The position numbers were made by a program, and so were the translations under genes. From an uncultured Caldilineaceae bacterium (GTDB lineage: Bacteria > Chloroflexota > Anaerolineae > Caldilineales > Caldilineaceae): a stretch of 64,000 bases of DNA. Each line of letters opens with the position of its first letter. The stretch's first letter is position 1. The notes under the pieces were generated by a model. That model was not told where the DNA came from and ran no database searches. It was given only the letters and a program-made list of their open reading frames with translations. The DNA is taken from assembly GCA_958295915.1 (NCBI GenBank), contig OY282381.1:270722-334721 (forward strand). The letters run 5' to 3'. Of this stretch, positions 1-8,272 are shown piece by piece.

Positions 1-1
1 G

Positions 2-568
2 GCAGCCGGCCGCAAAGTTGGCTACGGACTGGACGAAACCACGGAGATGGGGCCTGTCATCACCAGAGAGAGCAAGGAGCGCATCGAAGGCCTGATCGAG
101 GCCGGCGCGCAGGAGGGAGCGCGCGTACTGGTGGATGGACGCCAGAAGACAGTGGCTGGCTACGATGACGGTTATTGGGTCTTCCCCACAGTTCTGGATG
201 CGGTCGACCCAAGCAGTCACCTTTCCCGTACGGAAATCTTTGGCCCGGTTCTCAGCCTGATGCACGCCGATACGATTGAGGATGCGATTGACTTGGTCAA
301 CAACAAGGGATCGAATTCATACGGCAATATGGCCTGCCTCTTTACGAGCAGCGGCGCGGTGGCGCGTCAATTCCGCTACGATGTCGATGCCGGCAATATA
401 GGCATCAACATCGGCGTGGCCGCGCCGATGGCCTTCTTCCCTTTCAGCGGCTGGAATGAGAGCTTTTTCGGTGATCTCCACGCCCAAAGCCGACACGGCA
501 TCGAGTTCTACACACAGACTAAGGTTGTGGTGGAGCGCTGGCCGCAGGAATGGAGCCGCAAGTTTTAG
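2..568 (+). CDS. mmsA: CoA-acylating methylmalonate-semialdehyde dehydrogenase, C-terminal part (5' cut by window)
   Basis: The frame is open from base 2 and gives the C-terminal ~188 residues of an aldehyde dehydrogenase superfamily protein. The segment [17 protein letters not shown], the EIFGPVLSL motif and the ending [25 protein letters not shown] are typical of methylmalonate-semialdehyde dehydrogenases (MmsA/IolA), which make propionyl-CoA or acetyl-CoA from malonic semialdehydes in valine or myo-inositol breakdown. The catalytic cysteine and most of the NAD domain lie left of the window. The MocA-type dehydrogenases that follow, often found in inositol pathways, fit an IolA role, but valine catabolism is not excluded. 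Confidence 0.85.
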   Translation, partial: AAGRKVGYGLDETTEMGPVITRESKERIEGLIEAGAQEGARVLVDGRQKTVAGYDDGYWVFPTVLDAVDPSSHLSRTEIFGPVLSLMHADTIEDAIDLVNNKGSNSYGNMACLFTSSGAVARQFRYDVDAGNIGINIGVAAPMAFFPFSGWNESFFGDLHAQSRHGIEFYTQTKVVVERWPQEWSRKF

Positions 569-622
569 GTTGCGCATCCATCACTCGTTTATCTCATTCT
601 CTCTTCTGCAAACGAGGTAGGT

Positions 623-1807
623 ATGGCTCAGGAGATCGGCGTAGGCGTTATTGGCATGGGCTGGATGGGCGTCGTCCATAGCCGCTCGTATCGATTGGTG
701 AATGACCGCTTCCACAACAGCGATGTCCACGCGCGGCTGGTGATCTGCGCCGACGATGTGGCGCATAGGGCGGAAGAGGCCAGACAATCTTTAGGGTTTG
801 CCGAGTCCACGACCGACTGGCAGGAAGTTGTAGCCCACCCAGATGTGCAGATCGTCAATATCGCCGCGCCCAACTTTCTGCACAAGGAGATGGTGCAAGC
901 TGTGACCGCCGCCGGCAAGCATGTCTTTTGCGAGAAACCTGTGGGCCGCAGCCCCCAGGAGACGGCGGCCATCGAGCGCATGGCTCGAGAGGCCGACGTG
1001 ATGAGCTTTGTCGGCTTCAACTATCGGTGGGCGCCAATGGTGCAACAGTGCAAGAAGCTGATCGACGCTGGGAAATTCGGTGCGCTCACCCATTACCGGG
1101 GCCGCTTTTTCACGATGTACGGCAGCAACCCCTACGGCATGCTTACCTGGCGCTTCAGAAAGGCCCAGGCTGGCCTGGGGGTGTTAGGTGATATTATGTC
1201 CCATGTCGTTGATATGGCCCACATGCTCGCCGGCCCCATCAAACGTCTCGTGAGCAATCGGCATATCTTTATCCGGGAGCGTCCTCTGCCGGTCCCAGGC
1301 CAGGGCACCCACTTTTCCGTGGGGAAACCGGAGGATCCGACCGGCCTGGTTGAAAACGAGGATTATGTGGGCGCGCTTGTAGAGTTCGAGAACGGCGCGC
1401 AAGGCAGTTTCGAGACCTGCCGGGCGATCTTCGGGCCGAAATGCGAGCTATCCTTTGAAGTCAACGGCGCCGGCGGCGGGGCCAAATGGAACTTCGAACG
1501 CATGAACGAGCTGGAACTCTATCTGCCGGACGCCGACGGGCTGCACGACGGCTACACCACGCTTCTCGGCGGCCCCAACTATCCTTTCCACGCGCACTTC
1601 AATCCTGGGGATGGGATCGGACTGGGATACGAGGAGTTGAAGGTCCTCGAAGCGCACAATTTTCTGATGTCCATAGCCGAAGGCGTGCAGCGCTCGCCCA
1701 GCTTTGTCGATGCCCTGCGGCTGGCTGAAGTGCAGGAGGCGATGATCCGCTCCTGGCAGAGCTCCGCATGGGAGGATGTGCGGCCTTTGCGAGAAGAGAG
1801 AGAATAG
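623..1807 (+). CDS. Gfo/Idh/MocA family oxidoreductase
   Basis: This 394-residue protein has an N-terminal Rossmann fold (VGVIGMGWMG, residues ~7-16), the family EKP motif in FCEKPVGRS (~residue 95), then the C-terminal alpha/beta domain with GVLGDIMSHVVDMAHML carrying the usual catalytic-region His/Asp. The family oxidises or epimerises sugars, inositols or sugar acids with NAD(P). It is slightly longer than the usual 330-380 residues. A GAGGTAGGT stretch precedes the ATG. The next gene starts 2 bp after its stop, so the two are co-transcribed. The substrate cannot be read from sequence. Confidence 0.9.
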   Translation: MAQEIGVGVIGMGWMGVVHSRSYRLVNDRFHNSDVHARLVICADDVAHRAEEARQSLGFAESTTDWQEVVAHPDVQIVNIAAPNFLHKEMVQAVTAAGKHVFCEKPVGRSPQETAAIERMAREADVMSFVGFNYRWAPMVQQCKKLIDAGKFGALTHYRGRFFTMYGSNPYGMLTWRFRKAQAGLGVLGDIMSHVVDMAHMLAGPIKRLVSNRHIFIRERPLPVPGQGTHFSVGKPEDPTGLVENEDYVGALVEFENGAQGSFETCRAIFGPKCELSFEVNGAGGGAKWNFERMNELELYLPDADGLHDGYTTLLGGPNYPFHAHFNPGDGIGLGYEELKVLEAHNFLMSIAEGVQRSPSFVDALRLAEVQEAMIRSWQSSAWEDVRPLREERE

Positions 1808-1809
1808 AC

Positions 1810-2934
1810 ATGTCAAATCACATACGTGTAGGAGTCGTAAGCACAAGCTGGTGGGCGGATGCGATGTATCTGCCGGCATTGGTCGCCCATCCACACGCAA
1901 AAGTCGTCGCTGTCTGTGGACGCAACCGGCAACGAACGGAGGCATTTGCCGAGAAGTGGCAGATTCCACAGGTGTATACCGCTGCCGATAGGTTGATCCA
2001 CAGCGGTGAAATCGATGCGCTGATCGTCGCCTCCGGCCACGAGAGCCACTACCCCATCACCATGCAGGCGCTGAACGCCGACCTGCACGTGCTGTGCGAG
2101 AAGCCTTTGGCCCTGACCTACGGCCAAGCAGCGGAGATGGCGACGCTGGCTGAGGAAAAGGAACGCATCCATTGCACACCCTTTACGTACAGATTTATGC
2201 CGACGAACCGCTATATCAAAGAGCTACTCGATGACGGCTACATCGGCCAACCCTATCATCTGAATCTACGCTACTACACCGGCTACGCCCGCGAACCGGT
2301 CTACAGTTGGCGCTATGACCGGGCCAAGGCCGGCAGTGGCGTGCTGGGCAATATCGCCTCCCACTTTTTCTATTTGGCCTATTGGTGGTTCGGCGAAGTC
2401 ACCGCTGTATTTTCGCTGGCGGGCCAGTTCGTCGACAGACCGACCCATACGCCGGCCGCTGAGCTGTATGAGCGTACAGAAGACGCCGCCTACACCTTGC
2501 TACGGTTCGCCAACGGCGCGCAGGGATTGGTGCATGCTTCCGCTGTCTGCACAGAAGAGACCGCCTTCGGCCAGCGTCACGAATTTGATTTGCACGGGGC
2601 GACGGGCACTATCCGCAGCGTCATCGATTGGGACGAGCGGCAAGAGGTGCATGGAACGCGCAGCGGTGAAGGCCCAACTCGGCCGCTACAGATACCAGGC
2701 CGTGTGTGGGGCGGCGTGCGGCGCGATACGGTCCACAATACCTATCGGGATGTCTTTCGCCTGGAGGATCACATGACCAGGGGCTGGATCAACGCCATTG
2801 TGGATGGGCATCCATACAGCCCCAGCCTTGAAGACGGAGCAATCATTCAGCGTATCACCGATGCCGCCGCTGTGAGCGCCCGGGAAGGGCGCTGGATTTC
2901 GGTGAATGAAATTCAATCGGAGACAGGCGCGTGA
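1810..2934 (+). CDS. Gfo/Idh/MocA family oxidoreductase
   Basis: The ATG at 1810 (MSNHIRVGVVSTSWW) is chosen because it lies directly after the previous stop and behind the purine-rich GAGAGAGAATAG; an in-frame upstream extension would overlap the preceding gene. The 374-residue product has the Rossmann start, the LCEKPLALT motif and a C-terminal domain with GVLGNIASHFFYLAYWW. The glycine pattern VGVVSTSWWAD departs from the canonical GxGxxG, which is common in this family. The stop overlaps the start of the next dehydrogenase (GTGA), so translation is probably coupled. It is a second paralogous step or a related substrate specificity in one sugar or polyol pathway. Confidence 0.9.
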   Translation: MSNHIRVGVVSTSWWADAMYLPALVAHPHAKVVAVCGRNRQRTEAFAEKWQIPQVYTAADRLIHSGEIDALIVASGHESHYPITMQALNADLHVLCEKPLALTYGQAAEMATLAEEKERIHCTPFTYRFMPTNRYIKELLDDGYIGQPYHLNLRYYTGYAREPVYSWRYDRAKAGSGVLGNIASHFFYLAYWWFGEVTAVFSLAGQFVDRPTHTPAAELYERTEDAAYTLLRFANGAQGLVHASAVCTEETAFGQRHEFDLHGATGTIRSVIDWDERQEVHGTRSGEGPTRPLQIPGRVWGGVRRDTVHNTYRDVFRLEDHMTRGWINAIVDGHPYSPSLEDGAIIQRITDAAAVSAREGRWISVNEIQSETGA

Positions 2935-3998
2935 GGGATGAGCGCCCTAATCATATACATCACAGCAGGGGAACGCCGAATCGTGGAACGGTCAGATTCG
3001 CAATCATCGGCGCTGGGCGGATAGGGCGAGTGCATGCCGAAAATCTGACCCGCCATATTCCGGAGGCAGAGGTGATTGTCATTGCCGATGTCTTCGAAGA
3101 GGCCGCGCAGAAAACAGCGCAATGCTTTGGCATACCACAAGCCAGCGGTGACCCGGCGGATGTCTTTCATAATGACTCCATCGATGCCGTCGCCATCTGC
3201 TCCAGCACGAACACCCACGCTGAATTCATCGTTCAAGCGGCTCAGGCCGGCAAGCACATCTTCTGCGAAAAACCAATTGCTCTGCATTTGGCTGCTGTCG
3301 ACAGCGCCCTGGCAGCCGTCGAAAAAAACGATGTCAAGCTGCAGATTGGCTTTAACCGCCGCTTCGATCCCAACTTCCGCGGGGTGCGGGATGCTATCCG
3401 CAACGGTGAAATTGGCGCGCCATATCTGGTACACATTACCAGCCGCGACCCAGCCCCGCCGCCGATCAGCTATATTGAAATGTCTGGTGGCCTCTTTCTG
3501 GACATGATGATCCACGACTTCGATATGGCCAGATTTCTTCTTGACGCCGAAGTGGAAGAGGTGACGGCAAGTGGGGCCGTACGCGTAGATCCGGCCATTG
3601 CACAGGCGGGCGATATCGACACCGCCGTCGTTACGTTGCGCTACTGTAACGGCGCGTTGGGTGTGATCACCAACTGCCGGCAAGCCGTGTACGGCTATGA
3701 CCAGAAGGTGGAGGTCCTCGGCTCACTCGGCTCGGTCTCGTGCGAAAACAACACGCCGGATCGGGTAATACGGCAAACCAGCGTCGGAGTCATCTATCCC
3801 AAACCTCTTTATTTTTTCCTCGAACGCTACCAGTTGGCCTATGCCGATGAGATGCGTTCATTCATCCGCGCCATTCTTGACGACACAGAGGTGGAGGTCA
3901 CAGGTAGCGATGGACGGATGCCGGTCGCGCTGGCCCTGGCCGCGGGCCGGTCGTTGCAAGAGAAGCGTTCTGTTGCGCTCAGAGAAATTTCGCCCTGA
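2931..3998 (+). CDS. Gfo/Idh/MocA family oxidoreductase (inositol 2-dehydrogenase-like)
   Basis: The start is a GTG overlapping the upstream TGA (GTGA at 2931-2934). The first ~20 residues are atypical; the Rossmann fold begins at VRFAIIGAGRIGRVH. The 355-residue protein carries FCEKPIALH and GGLFLDMMIHDFDMARFLL, the pattern seen in myo-inositol 2-dehydrogenases (IolG/Idh), where the MIHDFD histidine and aspartate are catalytic. It is the most IolG-like of the three adjacent dehydrogenases, and with the mmsA-like gene upstream suggests inositol or related polyol breakdown. The exact substrate is inference. Confidence 0.88.
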   Translation: MRDERPNHIHHSRGTPNRGTVRFAIIGAGRIGRVHAENLTRHIPEAEVIVIADVFEEAAQKTAQCFGIPQASGDPADVFHNDSIDAVAICSSTNTHAEFIVQAAQAGKHIFCEKPIALHLAAVDSALAAVEKNDVKLQIGFNRRFDPNFRGVRDAIRNGEIGAPYLVHITSRDPAPPPISYIEMSGGLFLDMMIHDFDMARFLLDAEVEEVTASGAVRVDPAIAQAGDIDTAVVTLRYCNGALGVITNCRQAVYGYDQKVEVLGSLGSVSCENNTPDRVIRQTSVGVIYPKPLYFFLERYQLAYADEMRSFIRAILDDTEVEVTGSDGRMPVALALAAGRSLQEKRSVALREISP

Positions 3999-4005
3999 GT
4001 CAAGC

Positions 4006-4034
4006 TGACCCGCGCACGATGAATATGGTACACT
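4006..4034 (+). promoter_or_regulatory. Putative promoter of the glycosidase gene
   Basis: A TACACT -10 box at 4029-4034 has a weak -35 (around CTGACC, 4005-4010) about 18 bases upstream. The predicted start, about 7 bases after the -10, falls just before the two-stem leader element at 4044-4083. Confidence 0.4.
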
Positions 4035-4043
4035 TACCTTTGA

Positions 4044-4083
4044 GGCATGAGCGCTCTTCAGGTGTTGAACTGAAGGGAATGCC
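4044..4083 (+). ncRNA. Two-stem structured leader element, copy 1
   Basis: The outer stem is GGCAT (4044-4048) with ATGCC (4079-4083). The inner stem is CTCTTCAG (4054-4061) with CTGAAGGG (4070-4077), closing the 8-base loop GTGTTGAA. Between them is an asymmetric internal loop with GAGCG on the 5' side and a single A on the 3' side. GAAT follows the outer stem. It sits 54 bases before the start codon at 4138. A second copy at 41665-41704 has base changes that preserve pairing. No U-run follows, so it is not a simple terminator, and it does not match a riboswitch class I can name. Confidence 0.55.
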
Positions 4084-4137
4084 GAATTAGGACACATGTG
4101 TAGGACGCTGATATCCCCACGATAGGATGATGGTTTC

Positions 4138-7113
4138 ATGCAACGGTTCTCTTCTCTGGCAAAGAACCCTCTTCTTATTTTGAGAACGGTTCTTTTCTCC
4201 TGGTGGGCAAAAGTCCGTTGGGGGACTACAGAACAACGGACATATCTGCTATGGGCGGCATACATTCTTGCTGCAGTGGTCGCCGTCCTTCTGTTGCGTC
4301 CCTTCGCACAAGAGGCCCAGACCGCAACAGCATCCTCAACAAGCGACTTGAATGGCGCAACCTTCCAGCAGTCGGGCGTCGTTGTGGACGCGCCATTCAA
4401 TAGCGGCCCAGCGGCCTTGGAAGCCGCTCTCCTTCAGAATTCTCAAGCGCCGGAAGTGTTTCTCCGCCCCAGCCAACATCGAATAGCAGCGGCTCAATCT
4501 TCCTCAGCGGTTACGGCGACCATCTCCGCCTCCGAATTTGGACTGGCCTTTGTAAACTCTGCTGAAACCGTCAGCGGCGCGCAGCGAATCCAGCGGGGAG
4601 TGGAGACCGGCGCCCGCATGGACCGTTTTCCTCTGTACTGGGAGCAGGTCGAAAAACGATTCGGACAGTTCGACTGGTCGAGCCAGGACAATGCCATTCG
4701 CGCCAACGAAGCCCAGAGACTGGACACATTGGCGATCCTGCTGGGTACGCCCCGCCAATACCGGCTTGGACGACCGCTTAACTCGGCAGTGGGCGGCTCG
4801 TTCGTGAGACTGCCGCCGGGACAGGTGCAGCGAACCGCGGATTGTGATCCTCAGGAAGTCGGGGGGGAGTGTGACATACTGGAGATCGATGTCGAAAGCG
4901 ATTCTCCGCAGCAACAGCCCCTGTCGCCGAATTCGCTTGAAAACGCCAATCTGGAAGATCCCTCTCATCCGGAAATGCGGATTCAGGCTGATACGTGCGA
5001 CCCCCACAATGGGCCGCCGGCCCCCTTTGGCCTGTGGAACCCGATCTTCATCGACGGTAGGGATGAAGCGCCGGCCGGCACACGCATCAATCCGACCAAT
5101 CCCTGGGCGCGCTATGTGGGTGAGGCTGTCAAACGCTATATGCCCGGCGGCGAGGCCGACACACGTATTCGCCACTGGGAAATCTGGAATGAACCTGACT
5201 TGTGTCACTTCTGGTCTGGCACGCCCCAGGAGTACGCCCGTCTCCTGAAGGTGGCCTACATCGTCATCAAATCTATCGATGCCGACGCCTACGTGGTGTT
5301 CGGCGGCTTGGCCCATTTCGCCAACGGCCGGTGGCTCTACGAAATGCTGGACACACTGCGCGCAGATCCATTGAGTGATCGCTACGACGGTTTCTTCGAC
5401 GCCGCCGGCAGTCATCACTACTCCCTTTCCTACGTAGGCTATCAGTATACGCGAAAAGTGCGGAATGCCTTGGACAGGCGGGGCTGGACGCACAAACCGA
5501 TCTGGATTACCGAAAGTGGCGTACCTATCTGCGACGACTATCCCGGACCCACTTGTCCCAGCCCGTGGCGGGCCAACCCCGTAGAGCAGGCGTCGTATAT
5601 CTGGCAGAACATCGCCTACACCCGGCTGGCGGGCGGAGGACCGATCTTCCACTTTATGCTCCACGACGACTGCGGCAATGTGGTGGCAGTCGACTCGCCG
5701 GATGGTTTCGGCCTTGCCAAAAATGAGAGCGGCAGCTTTTGTTCCCCGTCCAACGCGGAATCACGTCTGGCCTATTCAGCGTTTGTGCTGGCGAACCGTT
5801 ACCTCACCGACACAGAGCTTATCTGGGCCGATATCGATCGCCACCGCGTGCGCCGGGTGGCCTTCTATCACCGGGAAACAAACGAGCGTCGCTTGCTGAC
5901 CTGGTCGATCACGTCGCAAGCGCAGACAGGACGCATTCCGGCCACAGGAACCAACGCCCGCATGATTCGCATGGACGGCAGCGAACTCTCCCTGACACCG
6001 GTGAACAGCTACTATCAAATCGGCCTTCCTGGCGCCACCAATCGCAATTGGCTCGACGACAGTGGAAATTACGGCATGGGCATCTACGGCGAGCCGTTCA
6101 TGCTGATCGAGCAGGACACATTGCCGCCCACCGCATCTATACAGAGTCTGCCAGAGTATTCCCGGCCTTCCTTTCCTGTCACTTGGCAGGTGAATGACTG
6201 GGGATCCGGGTTGGAATCGGTCTCTGTCTGGGTACGAGTCGATGACGACCCCTGGCAACTTTGGCAGGAGAATGTGGACGGGTATGGCAGAGCCTTTTTC
6301 AACGGTGAGACAGGCCGCCGCTATCGTTTCAGCGTCCAAGCCCAAGACCGGCTGGGGTACCGCTTAGAGGAAATGCCTGTGTTGGCGGAGACGACCGTCG
6401 CTGTCAACAGCGATGTGAGCGGTAGCGTGATCGATCCAGCTGGGGAGAGTGTCGCGGGGGTCAAAGTGCGGATCGGAGATGTCACAACTGTCACCGACGC
6501 CGATGGCCACTTCTCCCTGGTTGTGCCTATCGGTAGCTGGAATATCTTCGTCGACGACCAACTGCTCATCCGCAGACGAGCCTTCAACCTAACAGAAAAG
6601 CTGGTGCTGCTCTTTGCGCCGCGACCGAATGCAGTGACGAACGGCGACTTTGAGCGCAACCTGTCCGGCTGGGAGATCTCCGGCAGTTCAACCGCCCAGG
6701 TCGAGAAACAGCCGAACACTTCCGATCACGCGCTGCGGCTGGCAAGCGACTTTGTGCCCACCCTGGGCGTTCCGGGGACCGAGGGCGGCGCCGGAGGAAA
6801 CAGTACCGCTTCCCAGCGACTGCGGGTACCAGATGGACGTCCATACCTGGCGTTTGCCTATCGGATGGAAAGTAGCGAATCTGACTTGGAACACGACACA
6901 TTCGAGGTGATCGTTGTGGAGGATGGCCACCCGGCGCACTATCTGTTGATACAGCATCGGAGCAGCGATTGGCAATACCGTTCGTTGGACATGAGCCGGT
7001 ATGCCGGCAAAGAGATCACTCTCATCTTCAATGTCTACGAAACCTCGCCGCATCGGCGCACAAGCGTGCTCATAGATGTAGTTACGCTCAGCGATGTGCC
7101 GTCGCGTGATTAG
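4138..7113 (+). CDS. Membrane-anchored glycoside hydrolase-like protein (clan GH-A fold, GH39/GH5-like)
   Basis: This 991-residue protein has an N-terminal membrane anchor (LLWAAYILAAVVAVLLLR, ~residues 37-54) and a serine/threonine-rich linker. The barrel region contains HWEIWNEPDLCHFW (likely acid/base Glu, ~residue 352) and KPIWITESGVPICDD (likely nucleophile Glu, ~residue 459), the strand-4 and strand-7 pattern of clan GH-A. C-terminal parts include an Ig-like segment, a carboxypeptidase-regulatory-like fold (GSVIDPAGESVAGVKVRIG, ~residue 761) and a carbohydrate-binding-like module starting NGDFERNLSGWEIS. It probably acts on polysaccharide outside the cell. Residues ~72-87 are encoded by a dispersed palindromic repeat (4351-4400). 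The substrate and exact GH family are not determined. Confidence 0.75.
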   Translation: MQRFSSLAKNPLLILRTVLFSWWAKVRWGTTEQRTYLLWAAYILAAVVAVLLLRPFAQEAQTATASSTSDLNGATFQQSGVVVDAPFNSGPAALEAALLQNSQAPEVFLRPSQHRIAAAQSSSAVTATISASEFGLAFVNSAETVSGAQRIQRGVETGARMDRFPLYWEQVEKRFGQFDWSSQDNAIRANEAQRLDTLAILLGTPRQYRLGRPLNSAVGGSFVRLPPGQVQRTADCDPQEVGGECDILEIDVESDSPQQQPLSPNSLENANLEDPSHPEMRIQADTCDPHNGPPAPFGLWNPIFIDGRDEAPAGTRINPTNPWARYVGEAVKRYMPGGEADTRIRHWEIWNEPDLCHFWSGTPQEYARLLKVAYIVIKSIDADAYVVFGGLAHFANGRWLYEMLDTLRADPLSDRYDGFFDAAGSHHYSLSYVGYQYTRKVRNALDRRGWTHKPIWITESGVPICDDYPGPTCPSPWRANPVEQASYIWQNIAYTRLAGGGPIFHFMLHDDCGNVVAVDSPDGFGLAKNESGSFCSPSNAESRLAYSAFVLANRYLTDTELIWADIDRHRVRRVAFYHRETNERRLLTWSITSQAQTGRIPATGTNARMIRMDGSELSLTPVNSYYQIGLPGATNRNWLDDSGNYGMGIYGEPFMLIEQDTLPPTASIQSLPEYSRPSFPVTWQVNDWGSGLESVSVWVRVDDDPWQLWQENVDGYGRAFFNGETGRRYRFSVQAQDRLGYRLEEMPVLAETTVAVNSDVSGSVIDPAGESVAGVKVRIGDVTTVTDADGHFSLVVPIGSWNIFVDDQLLIRRRAFNLTEKLVLLFAPRPNAVTNGDFERNLSGWEISGSSTAQVEKQPNTSDHALRLASDFVPTLGVPGTEGGAGGNSTASQRLRVPDGRPYLAFAYRMESSESDLEHDTFEVIVVEDGHPAHYLLIQHRSSDWQYRSLDMSRYAGKEITLIFNVYETSPHRRTSVLIDVVTLSDVPSRD
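4351..4400. repeat. Dispersed palindromic repeat family A, copy 1 (inside the glycosidase gene)
   Basis: Terminal inverted repeats AATGGCGC (4351-4358) and GCGCCATT (4390-4397) surround a core CAGTCGGGCG and GTTGTGGACGCGCC. Related copies lie at 9779-9820, 48539-48588 and 54552-54607. This copy is read in frame within the glycosidase as a surface-like linker. Confidence 0.65.
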
Positions 7114-7279
7114 TGGTCAGTTTACGAATTACAAATTGGTCACTCATGTTACGCAGTGGTTGACAAAGCAGGTAGAATAAGAGAATAAGGTCGGGATGTG
7201 AAAGATCGATTTCTATAGCGCCTCTTCCGAGCAGAGGCGCAAGTCAACCTCCTCTCTGACCGGTCAGGAGACTAAAGCT

Positions 7280-7642
7280 ATGGCAACGACAGCGGCGCCC
7301 GCCTCCCTGGAAGAACGCATCGCACGGCTGGAAGCGCAACGCAACGTCCCGATGCCAACTGAACGCCTCGCCCGCATCGAAGGCGCATACGAACACCTGG
7401 CAACCAAAGCCGATCTGCAGACTGTCAAGTCGGAGCCGCAAGGGGCTATGGCAGCCGTCAAGTCGGAGCTACAAGGGGCTATAGCAGCCGTCAAGTCGGA
7501 GCTGCAAGGGGCTATAGCAGCCGTCAAGTCGGATATAGCAGTCGTCCAATCGGAACAGAGAGCGCTCAAGTGGCTGATGGGCATCGGGATAGCAGGCATT
7601 CTGTACCCGCCGCTCCGTGACCTCCTGGCGCAGTTGCCCTAG
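7280..7642 (+). CDS. Small coiled-coil protein with C-terminal membrane segment
   Basis: This 120-residue protein starts MATTAAPASLEERIARLEAQ; a purine-rich GGTCAGGAGA precedes the ATG. The N-terminal ARIEGAYEHLATKADLQTVKSE pattern resembles coiled-coil proteins of the CCDC90/DUF1640 kind. The middle consists of three near-identical 33-bp repeats coding VKSELQGAIAA, a perfect 11-residue coiled-coil period. The end, WLMGIGIAGILYPPL, looks like a single membrane helix. The function is unknown; an oligomeric membrane-tethered stalk is the simplest reading. Confidence 0.65.
   Translation: MATTAAPASLEERIARLEAQRNVPMPTERLARIEGAYEHLATKADLQTVKSEPQGAMAAVKSELQGAIAAVKSELQGAIAAVKSDIAVVQSEQRALKWLMGIGIAGILYPPLRDLLAQLP
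7433..7535 (+). repeat. Tandem 33-bp coding repeat (three units)
   Basis: Three consecutive 33-bp units of the type GTCAAGTCGGAGCTGCAAGG plus GGCTATAGCAGCC encode the 11-residue repeat VKSELQGAIAA. The first unit has diverged slightly (EPQGAMAA). Such repeats can expand or contract by slippage without losing the frame. Confidence 0.8.
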
Positions 7643-7880
7643 CCAACACGCGCCACAGATAGACCGTCCCGGCCCGAACAAACCGCCCGAACGCCATCCC
7701 CAGGACGCCTCCCCAGGATGCCACAGAAACGCCGTGACAGAACTTCCATGATCACAAGCCGATCACAAGCCGCAGAGAACAGACTCGCACAGCGCAGCCG
7801 ATCCCCGCATTCAGCAGCCCGCAACTCTGCTACGAATCAGACCGAAATATGCGTAACATGAATTGGTCGCTAACCACTGG

Positions 7881-8261
7881 TCACTGGTCACTGCCGTCAA
7901 GGCCGACTGATTCCTCTTCCAGGGCCAGCTCTCGCCAGAGAAACCAGGAGCCGGCGCGACGCTGGCCCTTGGGCGCCCGGTCATAGTACAGATCAAACAG
8001 CCGCCCGCCCTCTGTACGTACTCGGTAGTAGGCCCGCCCTTGGCCCCAAGATCCTTGTGAGCGAGCGCTGCGCACGAAATAGGGAGGCCGCCCGCCCTGC
8101 GTTCGTATCTCCGGCTTCCCGTAGCGATGCCACGCGGCCAGCATCTCTGTCACTGTATATCGCTCTCCATGCCATTGAAAGGATTCCGGTGCGGGTGGCT
8201 TTTTCTCCAGCGAGAAACCGCTGGGCAATATCACATCGATCTCCTGTCCAATGAACTGCAT
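7881..8261 (-). CDS. DUF6504 family protein
   Basis: The ATG at 8261 (MQFIGQEIDVILP) has GGAG directly upstream and lies 11 bp after the stop of the MFS gene; longer in-frame extensions run back through that gene and are rejected. The 126-residue protein is rich in Trp/Tyr (FQWHGERYTVTEML, GQGRAYYRVRTEGGRLFDLYYD, GSWFLWRELA), the pattern of small conserved proteins annotated DUF6504 and sometimes linked with polymerase IV-type genes in actinobacteria. No catalytic motif is evident. The family assignment is from memory. Confidence 0.65.
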   Translation of the reverse strand: MQFIGQEIDVILPSGFSLEKKPPAPESFQWHGERYTVTEMLAAWHRYGKPEIRTQGGRPPYFVRSARSQGSWGQGRAYYRVRTEGGRLFDLYYDRAPKGQRRAGSWFLWRELALEEESVGLDGSDQ

Positions 8262-8272
8262 GGGATCTCCTC

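Noticed and set aside
4044..4083. Leader element as a known riboswitch (fluoride, ZTP, guanidine, preQ1, THF, c-di-GMP)
   Set aside because: The conserved loop and internal-loop bases (GTGTTG, GAGCG) do not match the consensus of any of these classes as I know them.
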